DNA of 64,000 nucleotides from Desulfuromonas acetexigens (GTDB taxonomy: Bacteria > Desulfobacterota > Desulfuromonadia > Desulfuromonadales > Trichloromonadaceae): contig NZ_FOJJ01000023.1 in NCBI RefSeq assembly GCF_900111775.1, forward strand, positions 186,001 to 250,000, in the 5' to 3' direction. This document shows positions 23,839-33,484 of the stretch, piece after piece (positions within the stretch are counted from its first letter, which is position 1; every line of letters starts with the position of its first letter). The translations under genes were made by a program, and so were the position numbers. A model generated the notes under the pieces. That model worked only from the letters and a program-made list of their open reading frames with translations. It was not told where the DNA came from and made no database searches.

Positions 23839-25128
23839 CTATCGCCGTGTCACGTTGGTGATGTTGTTGTGGCTGACGGTTATGGTCAAGGTGACGGTAC
23901 GGCCATCGGGATAGGTGTAGGGCACCTCGATTACGGCATTGACCGTACCGTCAGGATTGATACTTGAGGAAATCGGCCGCTCGGTGCCTCGGGTCGCGCC
24001 GCTCTGCTCGGTCTCGGCGACCAGCGCCCCGGCATGGGCGGTGGCGTAGCCCTGACCGCTGACCTGCTTGCGGTACTGCTCCTCAACTTCGTGAATCAGC
24101 GCCGCCACCGCCGATAGCCCTTCACCACGGCCGAAGGCCTCCAGGTCGGCCACATCGATGGTGCCGGTGGCATAACTGCCGCCCAGGGCCGCGCCGCCGC
24201 TTTCCACGGCGATGGTCACCTGATGACTGTCGCCGACGATGGTATTGAGGCGATTGTAGAGCGCCTGTTGCGCTTCAGATGGCGGGCCGACATCCTGATT
24301 GGCGGCAATGCTCAGATTGCCCGCGGCGTCGGTCGAGACGGTGTAGCCAAAGAGACCGCCGTTGAGCAGAGTCATGACCCGCGCCAGATGGGGGGCGGTG
24401 CCGGTAAACCTGAGCTTACGCCGAATCTGGCGGGAACGGTTCGCCAGCCGTTCCGCCGCCGGCTGCCGCAAATACCGCGCCGGCCCCTGCCGCTCGTGCC
24501 GCACCACCCGCCGCGCCGTCTCGTCCGCCTCCCGCTCATAGGCATCGTCGGGAGCGCCAACCGTGAGCCTGCCTTGAACCACTGGGCCCGATTGCGCCAC
24601 ATGGGTCAGTTCGTGCGCCAGCAATTCCTTTCCGCCTTCCGTCTCGGGCCGGTACTGGCCGTCGCGGAAGTAGATATCTGAGCCGGTGGTGAAGGCCTCG
24701 GCCCCCAGGGATCGGCTCAACCGGTCGGCCTCGCCGCCGGTGTGTACCCGCACGGCGCTCAGATCGTGCCCGAAAGCCTGCTCCATGGCGCCGCGCAGGT
24801 TATCGTCCAAAGGTTTCCCGCCCCCTCGGGTCGTCTCGATGGAACGCTCCAGGTTCGCCGAAGCAGCATTCTCCGCCCCCTGGGCCGACTTTTCCATCGC
24901 TCGGCGAATGTCGCGGTTGCCTACCGCCCGTTGCAAGGCCAGGGCGGCGCTCACCCCTTGCGGCGGCGCCAAGCGGTCAAGCCGCTCCCGCACCGCCGCC
25001 TCACCGGAGAGGCCGCCGCCGCTCATCAGGCCGGGAAGATCGTGCAGGCGCGCCGGAGTTTCCTTCACAGGAGTCGTCACTGGGCGCTGTTTTGGTCGAT
25101 TCAGACCTTGTTCTTCACGCTTTTTCAT
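23839..25128 (-). CDS. DUF4157 (eCIS core domain) cargo protein, putative effector
   Basis: A 429-aa protein with hallmarks of eCIS cargo. Residues 61-72 read ALALQRAVGNR, the common L-Q-R-x-V/A-G-N-R motif. Residues ~106-180 are a complete DUF4157 domain (LDDNLRGAMEQAFGHDLSAV, RVHTGGEAD, TTGSDIYFRDGQYRPE, LLAHELTHVAQ), with metallopeptidase-like HELTH at 172-176, then YEREADETARRVV. The C-terminal ~200 residues are an unknown domain with an HEVEE motif and alternating β strands (YTYPDGRTVTLTITV). DUF4157 proteins are established as eCIS-associated and often loaded cargo. Very strong AAGGAGGTG site. The toxic activity, if any, is unknown. Confidence 0.85.
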   Translation of the reverse strand: MKKREEQGLNRPKQRPVTTPVKETPARLHDLPGLMSGGGLSGEAAVRERLDRLAPPQGVSAALALQRAVGNRDIRRAMEKSAQGAENAASANLERSIETTRGGGKPLDDNLRGAMEQAFGHDLSAVRVHTGGEADRLSRSLGAEAFTTGSDIYFRDGQYRPETEGGKELLAHELTHVAQSGPVVQGRLTVGAPDDAYEREADETARRVVRHERQGPARYLRQPAAERLANRSRQIRRKLRFTGTAPHLARVMTLLNGGLFGYTVSTDAAGNLSIAANQDVGPPSEAQQALYNRLNTIVGDSHQVTIAVESGGAALGGSYATGTIDVADLEAFGRGEGLSAVAALIHEVEEQYRKQVSGQGYATAHAGALVAETEQSGATRGTERPISSSINPDGTVNAVIEVPYTYPDGRTVTLTITVSHNNITNVTRR

Positions 25129-25165
25129 GGATCACACCTCCTTGGGGTGCGTTCTCCGTGGGACA

Positions 25166-27304
25166 TCAGTCATCCATCCGTTCCCGAAAATCACCGTCAT
25201 CGAGAATCTTGCCCATCTTCTGGTATTCCCGGCGAGTCGCCCGCAGCAGATGACGGACGGAGATTTCACCGCCGTCGTGGGCCGCCAGAAAAGCTGCCGC
25301 CAGGGCGATATTCTTGATATTGCCGCCGCTGATCTCGAACCGCTCGGCCATGCGTTCCAGAGGCAGATCCGTCCGCCGGGGCGCCTGCTCGGGCCAGATC
25401 TTTTCCCAGATGAGCCGCCGCTCCCCTTCCCGGGGAAAGAGAAACTCCACACAGAAACTCATGCGCCGGATAAAGGCCTCGTCGAGATTGCCGCGCAGAT
25501 TGGTGGCGAGAATGGCGATCCCCTCGTATTCCTCCATCTTCTGCAGAAGGTAGCCGGTTTCGATATTGGCGTAACGGTCGTGGGCGTCCTTGACCTCCGA
25601 ACGCTTGCCGAAGAGGGCGTCGGCCTCGTCGAAGAGGAGGATGGCGTTGCTGGTGCGGGCCTCGGTGAAAATCTTGTCGAGATTCTTCTCCGTCTCGCCG
25701 ATGTACTTGCTCACCACCCGCGACAGGTCGATCTGATAAAGATCGAGACCGAGATCACAGGCGATGACCTCGGCGGCCAGGGTTTTGCCCGTCCCCGGCG
25801 GGCCGGAAAAGAGGACGTTCAACCCCTTACCGTAGGAGAGTTTGCGCTCGAAGCCCCATTGACCCAGAACCAGCGGTCGATGCACCGCCTGACGGCAGAT
25901 TTCCCGCAACTGCTCCAGGGCGTCCTCGGGCAGAACGATGTCGTCCCAGCCGTGGCGGGGGTCGATCTTGCGGGCCAAGGCGCCGAGCTTCTGGTTGGAA
26001 TGGCGGCGGCAGGCATCGAAAAGTTCCGCCGCCTGAATGCGGGAAGGCCCGCCCTGCCGGGAGCGCGCCATCTGCCCGGCGCTGTGGGCGGCGGCGCGAA
26101 TCTGCCCCGGGGTGAAGTTGAAACGGGCAGCGACCGCTTCCAGCTCTTCCGCCGAAAGCCCCGTCACTTCTCGCCCCCACAGACGCGCCCGCTCGGTGAA
26201 GTCGGGAATTTCCAGCTCGACCCGGGCGAAGGGCCGGGTGCGGTAGAGGGACAAGGGGCGCCAGGGGAGTTCCCCGGCGAGCACCGTCGGCCCGTCCCAA
26301 TCCTCCAGCGCTTGGGAGAATTCCCGCAGGCGCGCATCCTTATCGTCATCAAGCAGCGTATCGACCTCGGCGACGAAGAGCAGCGCCTCGCGCAGACGGG
26401 CTTCCCGCACGACCCGTCGGCAGATCGCCTGGAAATCGTCCTCCCCCCGGGCCAACGCCCTGTTCGGATCGAAGCACACCAGGCCGCATCCCAAACGGCG
26501 GGCCAGATAAGCGGCGACGGTCCGGCGACCGGAACCGGAAACGCCGCGCAGATGAAGGACGGCACGCCCTTCCGCCAGAAGGCGCGGCAAGGTCTCACGC
26601 TGCGCCTCGGAGAGGGGTGTCTCGGAAATCCGGCTGTCGGCGGGAAAGATCGTGAGACAATCGTCGGGATGAAGAGCCGAGCCGTCGCCGCCGAGCAGAT
26701 AATCGACGATGCGCTCATCAACTTTGCAGTAGCGGCTCAGGAGGGTAGCATGGCTGCCGGGGGGATCTTCGTGCAGCTGCAGCAACTGGTGGCGCAGCAG
26801 CGGGGAAGCGGGGAGAAAATGGCGGTGCCCGGCGAGTTTTTCTTCGGCCGTGGCGCTGAGCAGGTTGAGAATCAGATCGACGCCGGGGCGCTTGCGGGTG
26901 ACGTCGTCCTGCAGATAGGCATAGAGCCGTTCGTAACGGGGATCGATCTCCGGCGCCAGGGCGACCAGCAGGATGTCGAGGTCCAGCGCCGCCAATTCGA
27001 AGCGTTGGCCGAGGGCGACAAAGCGCAGATCCTTTTCGTCGAGCAGCGGAACGGAACGGGTGCGGCCCTCGGCTAGGGGCGGGAGTCCCGGCATCCGATC
27101 GAGCAACCGCCCGACCTCTCCGGCATCGAGGTGCAGGCCGCGAAAACGGTCATCGTCAAATCTGACCCCGTAAACGACCTCCGCGCTCCGCGCCGCCTCC
27201 GCCAGCAGCAGATCGAGACGCTCCAGCGCCGCCCAGGGGGCAGCCTCCGGCGATCCGGTCGCGTTCTCCGATAGCACGGGCAAGGTACGCTTCACTTCGG
27301 CCAT
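25166..27304 (-). CDS. eCIS AAA+ ATPase (Afp15/Pvc15-like)
   Basis: A 712-aa protein with a C-terminal AAA+ module: Walker A GPPGTGKT, Walker B ILLFDEADALFGKRSEV, sensor ILATNLRGNLDEAF and arginine fingers RRMSF, as in Afp15/Pvc15. The first ~250 residues are the eCIS-specific N-terminal region. A middle module has GVSGSGRRTV, a Walker A with Lys replaced by Arg, and LLFVAEVD in place of Walker B, so it is probably a degenerate AAA domain. The ATPase is thought to act in particle assembly or cargo loading. I chose ATG 27304 with AGGGA upstream over a longer frame at 27352. The 238-bp spacer before it could hold a promoter, but I see no clear one. Confidence 0.95.
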   Translation of the reverse strand: MAEVKRTLPVLSENATGSPEAAPWAALERLDLLLAEAARSAEVVYGVRFDDDRFRGLHLDAGEVGRLLDRMPGLPPLAEGRTRSVPLLDEKDLRFVALGQRFELAALDLDILLVALAPEIDPRYERLYAYLQDDVTRKRPGVDLILNLLSATAEEKLAGHRHFLPASPLLRHQLLQLHEDPPGSHATLLSRYCKVDERIVDYLLGGDGSALHPDDCLTIFPADSRISETPLSEAQRETLPRLLAEGRAVLHLRGVSGSGRRTVAAYLARRLGCGLVCFDPNRALARGEDDFQAICRRVVREARLREALLFVAEVDTLLDDDKDARLREFSQALEDWDGPTVLAGELPWRPLSLYRTRPFARVELEIPDFTERARLWGREVTGLSAEELEAVAARFNFTPGQIRAAAHSAGQMARSRQGGPSRIQAAELFDACRRHSNQKLGALARKIDPRHGWDDIVLPEDALEQLREICRQAVHRPLVLGQWGFERKLSYGKGLNVLFSGPPGTGKTLAAEVIACDLGLDLYQIDLSRVVSKYIGETEKNLDKIFTEARTSNAILLFDEADALFGKRSEVKDAHDRYANIETGYLLQKMEEYEGIAILATNLRGNLDEAFIRRMSFCVEFLFPREGERRLIWEKIWPEQAPRRTDLPLERMAERFEISGGNIKNIALAAAFLAAHDGGEISVRHLLRATRREYQKMGKILDDGDFRERMDD

Positions 27305-27542
27305 TTCTTCGTCCCTGAATACGCCAGCCAGTGAACACAGCAACAACACCACGAGGTTTCCACCCTCGAAGTTCTTTTAGCGTATCAGCGGGACAAAGCA
27401 TTTCTTTACCGATCTGCGCAAATTTTTGATTGATCTGATCAATATGGCGGATTGATCTCAAGGGGAATGCCGAACGGCAGCAAAAATGCTCCCGGTACCG
27501 CGCCCATCCAACTCAGCTCACAGGGAAAAACAACCGACCAGA

Positions 27543-30500
27543 TCATTCCGTCGCCGAGGCTGGAGCTGCCGCAGCAGCGGACGACGACGAAGAACTGAGT
27601 CCTTCCAGAATCCGCCTGGCGAGGAAGTCGATTTCCGAAGCGGTCTGTCCCAGGGCGTGGCGAACTCCCGCAGCCGCCACCTGCTCTCCCGAAGTGGTAC
27701 CGAGATGTTCGCTGCCCCTGGGGGCGATGACATGCGGGGTCGATTGCTGCATCCCTTCGACATAGCCCGCTCCGGTCCGACCAGGTTCATAGGTGAAGCG
27801 ACGCCCGTCGGCAAGGACCAACTGATCGCCGTCGGCAAGGCGCCCCTCGCGCCACTCGAAAAACTGTGAGGTCGCCTCGGCACCGCCCCGGGAACCTGAT
27901 TTGACCTCGAAGGCCTCGTGAATGATCAATCGACCGTTGCGTTCACTGACAATCAGACCGTCGCTGAACAGCACCGGCCTACGGTGACCGCCATCCCCTC
28001 GAACCCGCGCCACCCGTGTTCGGTATTCAACCCGAGCGCCGGGATGTTGAACGCGAACTTCGGCGAGTCGGCGATGGAGGATCGGTCGCGCCAGGATTTC
28101 GGCGATGTTCCCTTTGAGGATATTGAAAAGTGAAGCGTTTACTTCGTTGCCGGCGACCCCCCGTTGCCGCAAACGGCCGAGGCAGTCCCAGAGGCCGGAC
28201 TCGCCGCGCAGCACGGCCAGATCGGTGGCCAGACGCCGGTCGTCATAATTTGCCGGTCGAGGGATTTCGCTCAGGCGCACCGCAGGCCGCGCGGCGGCGC
28301 CCCCCCGGCCGGTGCGTGCGTAGTCTCGACCAAACAGCAGTTCCGCATCCCGTCTGGGTTGTCCCGATGTAACCGCCCGCGCCCACTGTTCGGGCGAGAG
28401 AGCATCCCGCCCTTCCCCGACCCGCCTGGAACGATAGCGTTCGTAGGCCGCTTGCAGTCGTAGCAACGCTTCAAGCTGCGGGGCGCTCAAGCGCGCCTGC
28501 ACGGCGGGATTGTTGACGTCGAAGCGACCGCGGTCGGCGGTCAAAACATCGTCCAGGGCATGAACCAGGGGCCGGGAAGTCGGTGGCGGAACAGCGGGAC
28601 GGGCGGTAGTCGCGGCGGGACGTTCGGCGCTTGCCGCAGATTCATCTGGTGAAGCTTCGTCGGGCGCGCGACGAGGGGGTCGGGTCGATGTCGGCGGGGG
28701 CTCCGCCGGGCGAGCCGTGACGGAGGGCTCTTCCCGAGACGGCAAGGGTTCCGGCTCGGAGCGCCTGGCGGGCGGACGTGGTCCCGGCGAAGACGCTTCA
28801 TCTTCGATCCTGGCCCGTCGCCCTTCCCTTGCTCCGCCGGAACGTTCGCCACGCCCCCGAGCAACGCCGGCACCGACGCGACCAACCCCACAAATCCCCC
28901 GGGAAATCGCCTCGGAGACGACGAAGGATGCCAATTTGCGGGCAATGGCCTGGGCGGCAATGTCAATCTCGTCGTCGGTCCGGGCATAGCCCGCCACATT
29001 GGCCACATCCCCGAGCCAAGCCGAAAAGCGCAAGGCTTGATAGGCGAAAGCCGCCGCACCCACCGGCGGCAGCGCCCGCGCGGCATAGGAAATTCCCAGT
29101 CCCACCAGCTGATTGGCCGCCTCGCCCAGGGGATCCCGGCGAATCCGCGCCCACTCGGAGAGAATCGCCCACTCCATGTGCCGAGGCGTGCGATCCAAAG
29201 CCTGGGAAATCCGTTCGAAACTCAGATCACCCCAAGTCAGCCGCCCACCGATGTTGGGCGCAACGATCAGGCCGATGCCGGCGTTGCGGGAGCGGGCCGC
29301 CTGCCTCAACTCCAGCAAAGGGATCAAACCGGTCAGGGTCCGCGCCGGGTAAATTCCGCCCAGGGCGCCGCCAGCGCCGCCGCTGACGGGACGAACCTCA
29401 AAATGGATGGACCGTCCGCCAACCCTGGTCTCCACCGGCAGCAGGAAAAAGACCCCACCACGACTGAACATGCCGGTCATGGCGGAAAGGTCAAACCAGC
29501 TCTCTTCGCCGGGAGCCAGATGTCCGCTGCGATCAACCACATAGAGACGATTGGAAACAAACCAGATGTGTAAAGAAGCGTCGAGCAACGACGCCCCTTC
29601 CGAGCGGCCACTGGAGGTGCCGGCCGAAGGAGACGGGCCGGCGACACTGCGCAGAGGGGTCGCGGCCAGGGTAGCCAGACCATCGCGCACAATTCGTCCG
29701 CCACCCGGTGCCGCCTGTCCGACTTCTTCCTCGGGCGTGCGGGGTTGCGCCGCGGCTGTGGCCCCGGCGGCTTCCCGAGGGGCGAGAGGAGCGAAGGTGC
29801 GAGCTTCTCCCGGATCCATAAGCGGCGGTGGCGCCGGTTGTTCACGGCGTGCTGTGCCGCGCCGGGAAGCGGCCCGTTCCGTAGCGGCACGAGCTTCTCC
29901 CAACGCGGCGTCCGCCCGCCAGGCGGCCAAGTTTTCGAGAGTAAAGGGCGGAATCTCTTCCAGGGATTGTGGTCGCGCCGAGGTCCAGGGGTGAAGCTCA
30001 CCGCCAAAACTCTCCATCAACAGCGCACCGTCGACATCCCGCTCCGCCGTCTCGGCGTAACCGGCCAGGGCGGTATGTATCCGAGCAAGAACCGTCGCGA
30101 CAGCAATCCGGGTCTCAGGTCGTTCATCGGCGATCGCCTGCCGGTAGCGAAACCCCATGCTTCCCGCATAACTGATCAGAATATCGGGAGAATGACTCGC
30201 CACTCCGACATTGAGCGCCGACACCAGGGTCGCCTCGAAACGATCGAGTTCGGCGTGGCGCGCCCGCGCCTGCTGAGCCCTTGCCTCACTATCGGCGTCC
30301 CGTTGCAAGACTCCGCGGACGCTTCGCCGCCGAATCGTCCCGGAAGCGCCGGCCGTGTCAGGACTGGACGCATCCCCGTCTTCCGCCATGCGTGTTTCGT
30401 CGGCTACCACTTGGCGTGCGATCTGATCGGCTTCACGTTCATTTTCATCTTCCGCGCCTCCGACCAACAGGCGGCAACGCGGACCGGCCTGTTGCTGGAC

Positions 30501-30777
30501 GACGTGGGCAAGTTCATGGGCCAGCAATTCCCTGCCGCCGCTGCTGCCGTAGCAACACGGAAGGGGCCACACCCGAACCGAAACGAGGCACATCGGAAAC
30601 ATCAAGGTTCCGGGCGCCTGACGACTCTTTTGCGTCCGGGGGGGATTGAAGATGATCCGCGACAATCCGGGCGAGGCCTACGGCACGAGTGCCTGAGGAA
30701 TCATTATCACGCTTTTCCCTGGAAGCCTCACTCCGTTCGACCGGTTTGGTTTGTTGTTCCTGCTCTCGGCTACTCAT
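27543..30777 (-). CDS. DUF4157 cargo with C-terminal nuclease-like domain, reading frame disrupted near N-terminus
   Basis: The best start is the ATG at 30777 behind GAGGAGG (MSSREQEQQTKPVERSEASR). That frame stops at 30514. The rest of the protein is in the frame one base ahead, which runs to 27543 and resumes DUF4157 as YGSSGGRELLAHELAHVVQQ followed by EREADQIARQVV. The first half of DUF4157 (the VRVH and TxGxDI segments) is missing or compressed. So there is a one-base disruption between about 30560 and 30665, plus a shortened core. Then come a helical segment, a 100-residue Pro/Arg-rich linker and a C-terminal domain with GNIAE, FSDGLIV and FEVKSG (E-x-K), followed by EATSQFFEW. This matches a PD-(D/E)XK nuclease fold. 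It is probably a DNA-cleaving cargo, either decayed or carrying a sequence error. Confidence 0.65.
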
Positions 30778-30846
30778 GAAAACCCTCCTCGACCCGCCGG
30801 GAACTTCCCTCGGACTTCTTCCTATAAAACCTCTCGCTTTGACTCC

Positions 30847-31659
30847 TCAGCGGAAAACGTTCTGCCCTAGATATTTCTTGTAGACCCGGGGGGAGACGCC
30901 GACGCATTTTTTGAAGACGCGGTTGAAATGGGATTGGTTGTTGTAGCCGCAGGCCAGGGAAATGCGCAGCAGAGAGAGACCGGGGTCGCGCAGCATGCGG
31001 CAGGCCGCCGCCATGCGCACGATCTGCAGGTAATCGACGAAGGTCATGCCGGTGCGTTTTTTGAAAATCCGCACAAAGGAAGAGAGGCTCATGCCCGACT
31101 TGCCGGCAACCTGAGCCAGGGAGAGGGGAAGATGGAAATGGGTCTGGATGTAACGGAGGGCTTTGTCGAAACCTTCTTTGGATGAATTGGCGGCGCGGAC
31201 CTTGAACGCGCCGGCGCGCAATTCCAACAGGGAACGGATAACACCGTACATTTCATCGACAGAGATGGGCTTGCGGAAATAGTCGCGCGCCCCGGACCGA
31301 AAGACCTCGACCGCCAGTTCCTCGGAGCCTTCCCGAGCCATGACCAGCACCGGGACGGAAGGTCGGCCGACCTTGAAGAGGTGCAGCAGGGCGAGAGCGG
31401 AGAGCGCCGGGGAATGATCGATGAGGACGACATCGACGGGGGTATAGAAGAAAATCTGGCGGGCTTCCTTTTCGTCGCAGCAGAGAATCAGCCGACAATC
31501 GGGGAGCATCAAGCGCAAAGGGATGAGGTAGAAACTTTCCCCGGGTTCGACAACCAGGACGGTTCCCCGCACCGGGGGGGCATCCGCTTCCACGGGGAGC
31601 GGATCAAGGGGGGTGCAGCGATGATGGACACGGGGTTCGGACGGAATGCTCTTGATCAT
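30847..31659 (-). CDS. receiver-like/AraC-family transcription regulator at the head of the eCIS cluster
   Basis: A 270-aa regulator. Residues ~25-145 look like a response-regulator receiver: VLVVEPGESFYLIPLRL, VDVVLIDHSPALSALALL with an Asp at the phospho-acceptor place, VLVMAREGSEE, and GARDYFRKPIS with the conserved Lys. Two AraC helix-turn-helices follow (LSLAQVAGKSGMSLSSFVRI; SLLRISLACGYNNQSHFNRV) and the signature FKKCVGVSPRVYKKYL. The start is uncertain; a frame begins at 31752, but homology-like sequence starts after MIKSIPS. No histidine kinase is adjacent. It lies on the same strand immediately upstream of the cargo gene, so control of the eCIS is plausible (inference). Confidence 0.8.
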   Translation of the reverse strand: MIKSIPSEPRVHHRCTPLDPLPVEADAPPVRGTVLVVEPGESFYLIPLRLMLPDCRLILCCDEKEARQIFFYTPVDVVLIDHSPALSALALLHLFKVGRPSVPVLVMAREGSEELAVEVFRSGARDYFRKPISVDEMYGVIRSLLELRAGAFKVRAANSSKEGFDKALRYIQTHFHLPLSLAQVAGKSGMSLSSFVRIFKKRTGMTFVDYLQIVRMAAACRMLRDPGLSLLRISLACGYNNQSHFNRVFKKCVGVSPRVYKKYLGQNVFR

Positions 31660-31829
31660 CGATTTTCCAGCGGCAGGGGGCGGCACGGACCGCCCGGAAT
31701 TCCCCTCCCTTCTTCCGTCATCGCCATAGGGCATCCGGCCACGATGGACCATGGTTCAACTCTGACACAGAAGCGCTTCAAGTCAAACGGCGCACCGCTT
31801 CCCTCCGAACACCGCCCTTCGGCGGGGAA

Positions 31830-32510
31830 TCACGGTGCCTGCCATATCCGCTTCGTCAACAGATCGCAGGCGGTCAGCGGGCCGTCCGTTCCGGCCCCGG
31901 TATCGAGGTGGATCCGCCCCGCCTCGAAGCGCGGTTGGCCGTCGTCGGTGACGGTGTGCCCCACCACCTGCACTTCCTCCCCCCGTCCCGGTGGGGAGAA
32001 ACGGCTCCAGAGCAGCACGTAGGGATCCTGCTCCTCGGCCTCGAAGCCGTCCCCGGCGCCGGCATGGACAAAAAGATACCTGCCGGAGCGATAAGTCAGG
32101 ACAGTTTCTTCGAGAAAGTGCCGATGCTCCGGCGGAATCTCCCAGGTTCCCTCGTAACTGAGCAGGGTCGCCGAACCACCGTTGCCAAGGAAGAGCTCGA
32201 CATCGCCGCCAAGGGCATTGCGGCGGTAGAGGGGGGAAATCTCCCGCAGGGTTTTACCGGTGCGGATGCCACGCTCCACCAGAGCGTCGAGAAAAAGCTG
32301 TTCGTGATTGCCGCGCAGAAAGACCGTGCGAGGAAAGCGCTCGGCGAAAGCCAGCAGAAAGTCGATCACCCCCCGGGAGTCGGGCCCCCGGTCGATATAG
32401 TCGCCGAGAAAAACGACCTGATCCTCGCCATCGGGCCAGACCTGACGCACCAACTCCCTGAGTTTGCCGAGCCGGCCGTGAATGTCGCCGATCGCCAACA
32501 ACCGCTTCAT
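31830..32510 (-). CDS. PPP-type serine/threonine phosphatase / metallophosphoesterase
   Basis: A 226-aa calcineurin-like phosphoesterase. The dimetal motifs are clear: GDIHGR near the N-terminus, GDYIDRGPDS and RGNHEQLF, then the late VHAG motif. This set defines the bacterial PPP phosphatases (PrpA/PrpB, ApaH-like). Substrate is not deducible; protein phosphatase and diadenosine tetraphosphatase are both possible. The start overlaps the stop of the LysR gene by four bases (ATGA), so the two are probably cotranscribed. Confidence 0.9.
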   Translation of the reverse strand: MKRLLAIGDIHGRLGKLRELVRQVWPDGEDQVVFLGDYIDRGPDSRGVIDFLLAFAERFPRTVFLRGNHEQLFLDALVERGIRTGKTLREISPLYRRNALGGDVELFLGNGGSATLLSYEGTWEIPPEHRHFLEETVLTYRSGRYLFVHAGAGDGFEAEEQDPYVLLWSRFSPPGRGEEVQVVGHTVTDDGQPRFEAGRIHLDTGAGTDGPLTACDLLTKRIWQAP

Positions 32511-33385
32511 CCTTCAAGCCTCTCCAGAAAAGCCTGCAACAGGCGGGTGCGGCTCGCCCCACGGGGCAAAAGAATCACCAGGGGGCGTTTGAGATCGAGG
32601 GCGGTTTTGATTTCGACCAGCCAGCCGTGATCCAGCTCCCGCTGTACGGCCAGACGGGACAGGCAGGCGATTCCCATCCCCGCCTCCACCGCCTTTTTCA
32701 CCGCTTCCGTATGCCCCAGTTCGAGGGCGATGCGAACCTGTCCGGACCTGTCGGAGAGGGCCGCCTCGAAAACCTCTCGCGTCCCCGATCCCGGCTCGCG
32801 CATGATCCAGTCGGCGGCGGTCAGCATCGCCAGGGTCACGGCCGATTCACGACACAAGGGATGCTCCCGCCCGGCGATGACGATCAGTTCGTCATCCCGC
32901 CAAGGCAGAATTTCCAGTTGGGGCGCATGGGACGGCCCTTCGATCAGGCCCAGATCGATCTCCCCCCGGGCGAGGGACTGCTCGATCTGTTGGGTGTTTC
33001 CCACCTGCAGGGTGGCTCGGGCCTCGGGGTAACGTCGTGAAAATTCCGCGATGTACTCCGGCAGCAGATAATTGCCGATGGTGGTGCTGGCGCCGATGCG
33101 CAATAGCCCGCGCGGGGCTTCCCCCGAGTCACTGAGCAGGCGCTCGAACTGAGCGGTTTTGCGCAGGATCTCCCGCGCCGGTTCGAGGAGCAGACGGCCC
33201 CGGTCGTTGAGCAGCAAGCGTCGCCCCTGACGAAGAAAAAGGGGGCCACCGGCGGCGCTTTCCAGTTCCGCCAGGGCCATGCTCACGGCGGACTGACTCA
33301 TGGACAGCGCCTGTCCCGCTCTTGTCACCTGCCCCAGGTCGGCGACCTGGATGAATATTTCCAGTTTGCGAAGGGTTAGGGCCAT
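32507..33385 (-). CDS. LysR-family transcription regulator divergent from yeiH
   Basis: A 292-aa LysR regulator. The winged-helix domain is at the N-terminus (LRKLEIFIQVADLGQVTRAG, LSMSQSAVSMALAELE) and the ligand-binding domain follows (LRIGASTTIGNYLLPEYI, IGLIEGP-like LGLIEGPSHAP). The gene is divergent from a YeiH-type transporter across a 99-bp spacer. YeiE-type LysR proteins regulate yeiH in enterobacteria, so that pairing is the likely role. The downstream phosphatase overlaps it. Confidence 0.9.
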   Translation of the reverse strand: MALTLRKLEIFIQVADLGQVTRAGQALSMSQSAVSMALAELESAAGGPLFLRQGRRLLLNDRGRLLLEPAREILRKTAQFERLLSDSGEAPRGLLRIGASTTIGNYLLPEYIAEFSRRYPEARATLQVGNTQQIEQSLARGEIDLGLIEGPSHAPQLEILPWRDDELIVIAGREHPLCRESAVTLAMLTAADWIMREPGSGTREVFEAALSDRSGQVRIALELGHTEAVKKAVEAGMGIACLSRLAVQRELDHGWLVEIKTALDLKRPLVILLPRGASRTRLLQAFLERLEG

Positions 33386-33484
33386 AGATATAAGTTTAAT
33401 TGATGGATTTCGTAAAAATTATCTATTTTTTATAATAAAAACCATCTGCTATGTTGACAAGCACAAAGTCGACAGGAGGTTGTC
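33386..33484. promoter_or_regulatory. AT-rich divergent control region between LysR gene and yeiH
   Basis: This 99-bp spacer is strongly AT-rich within a GC-rich genome and contains TTTTTTATAATAAAAACC near 33425-33445, which fits promoter and operator sequence for a LysR regulator. AGGAGG lies just before the yeiH ATG. I cannot define the exact operator. Confidence 0.5.

Noticed and set aside
1-30777. Complete tailed prophage
   Set aside because: No capsid, portal, terminase, integrase or lysis genes; the gene set and order are those of an eCIS.
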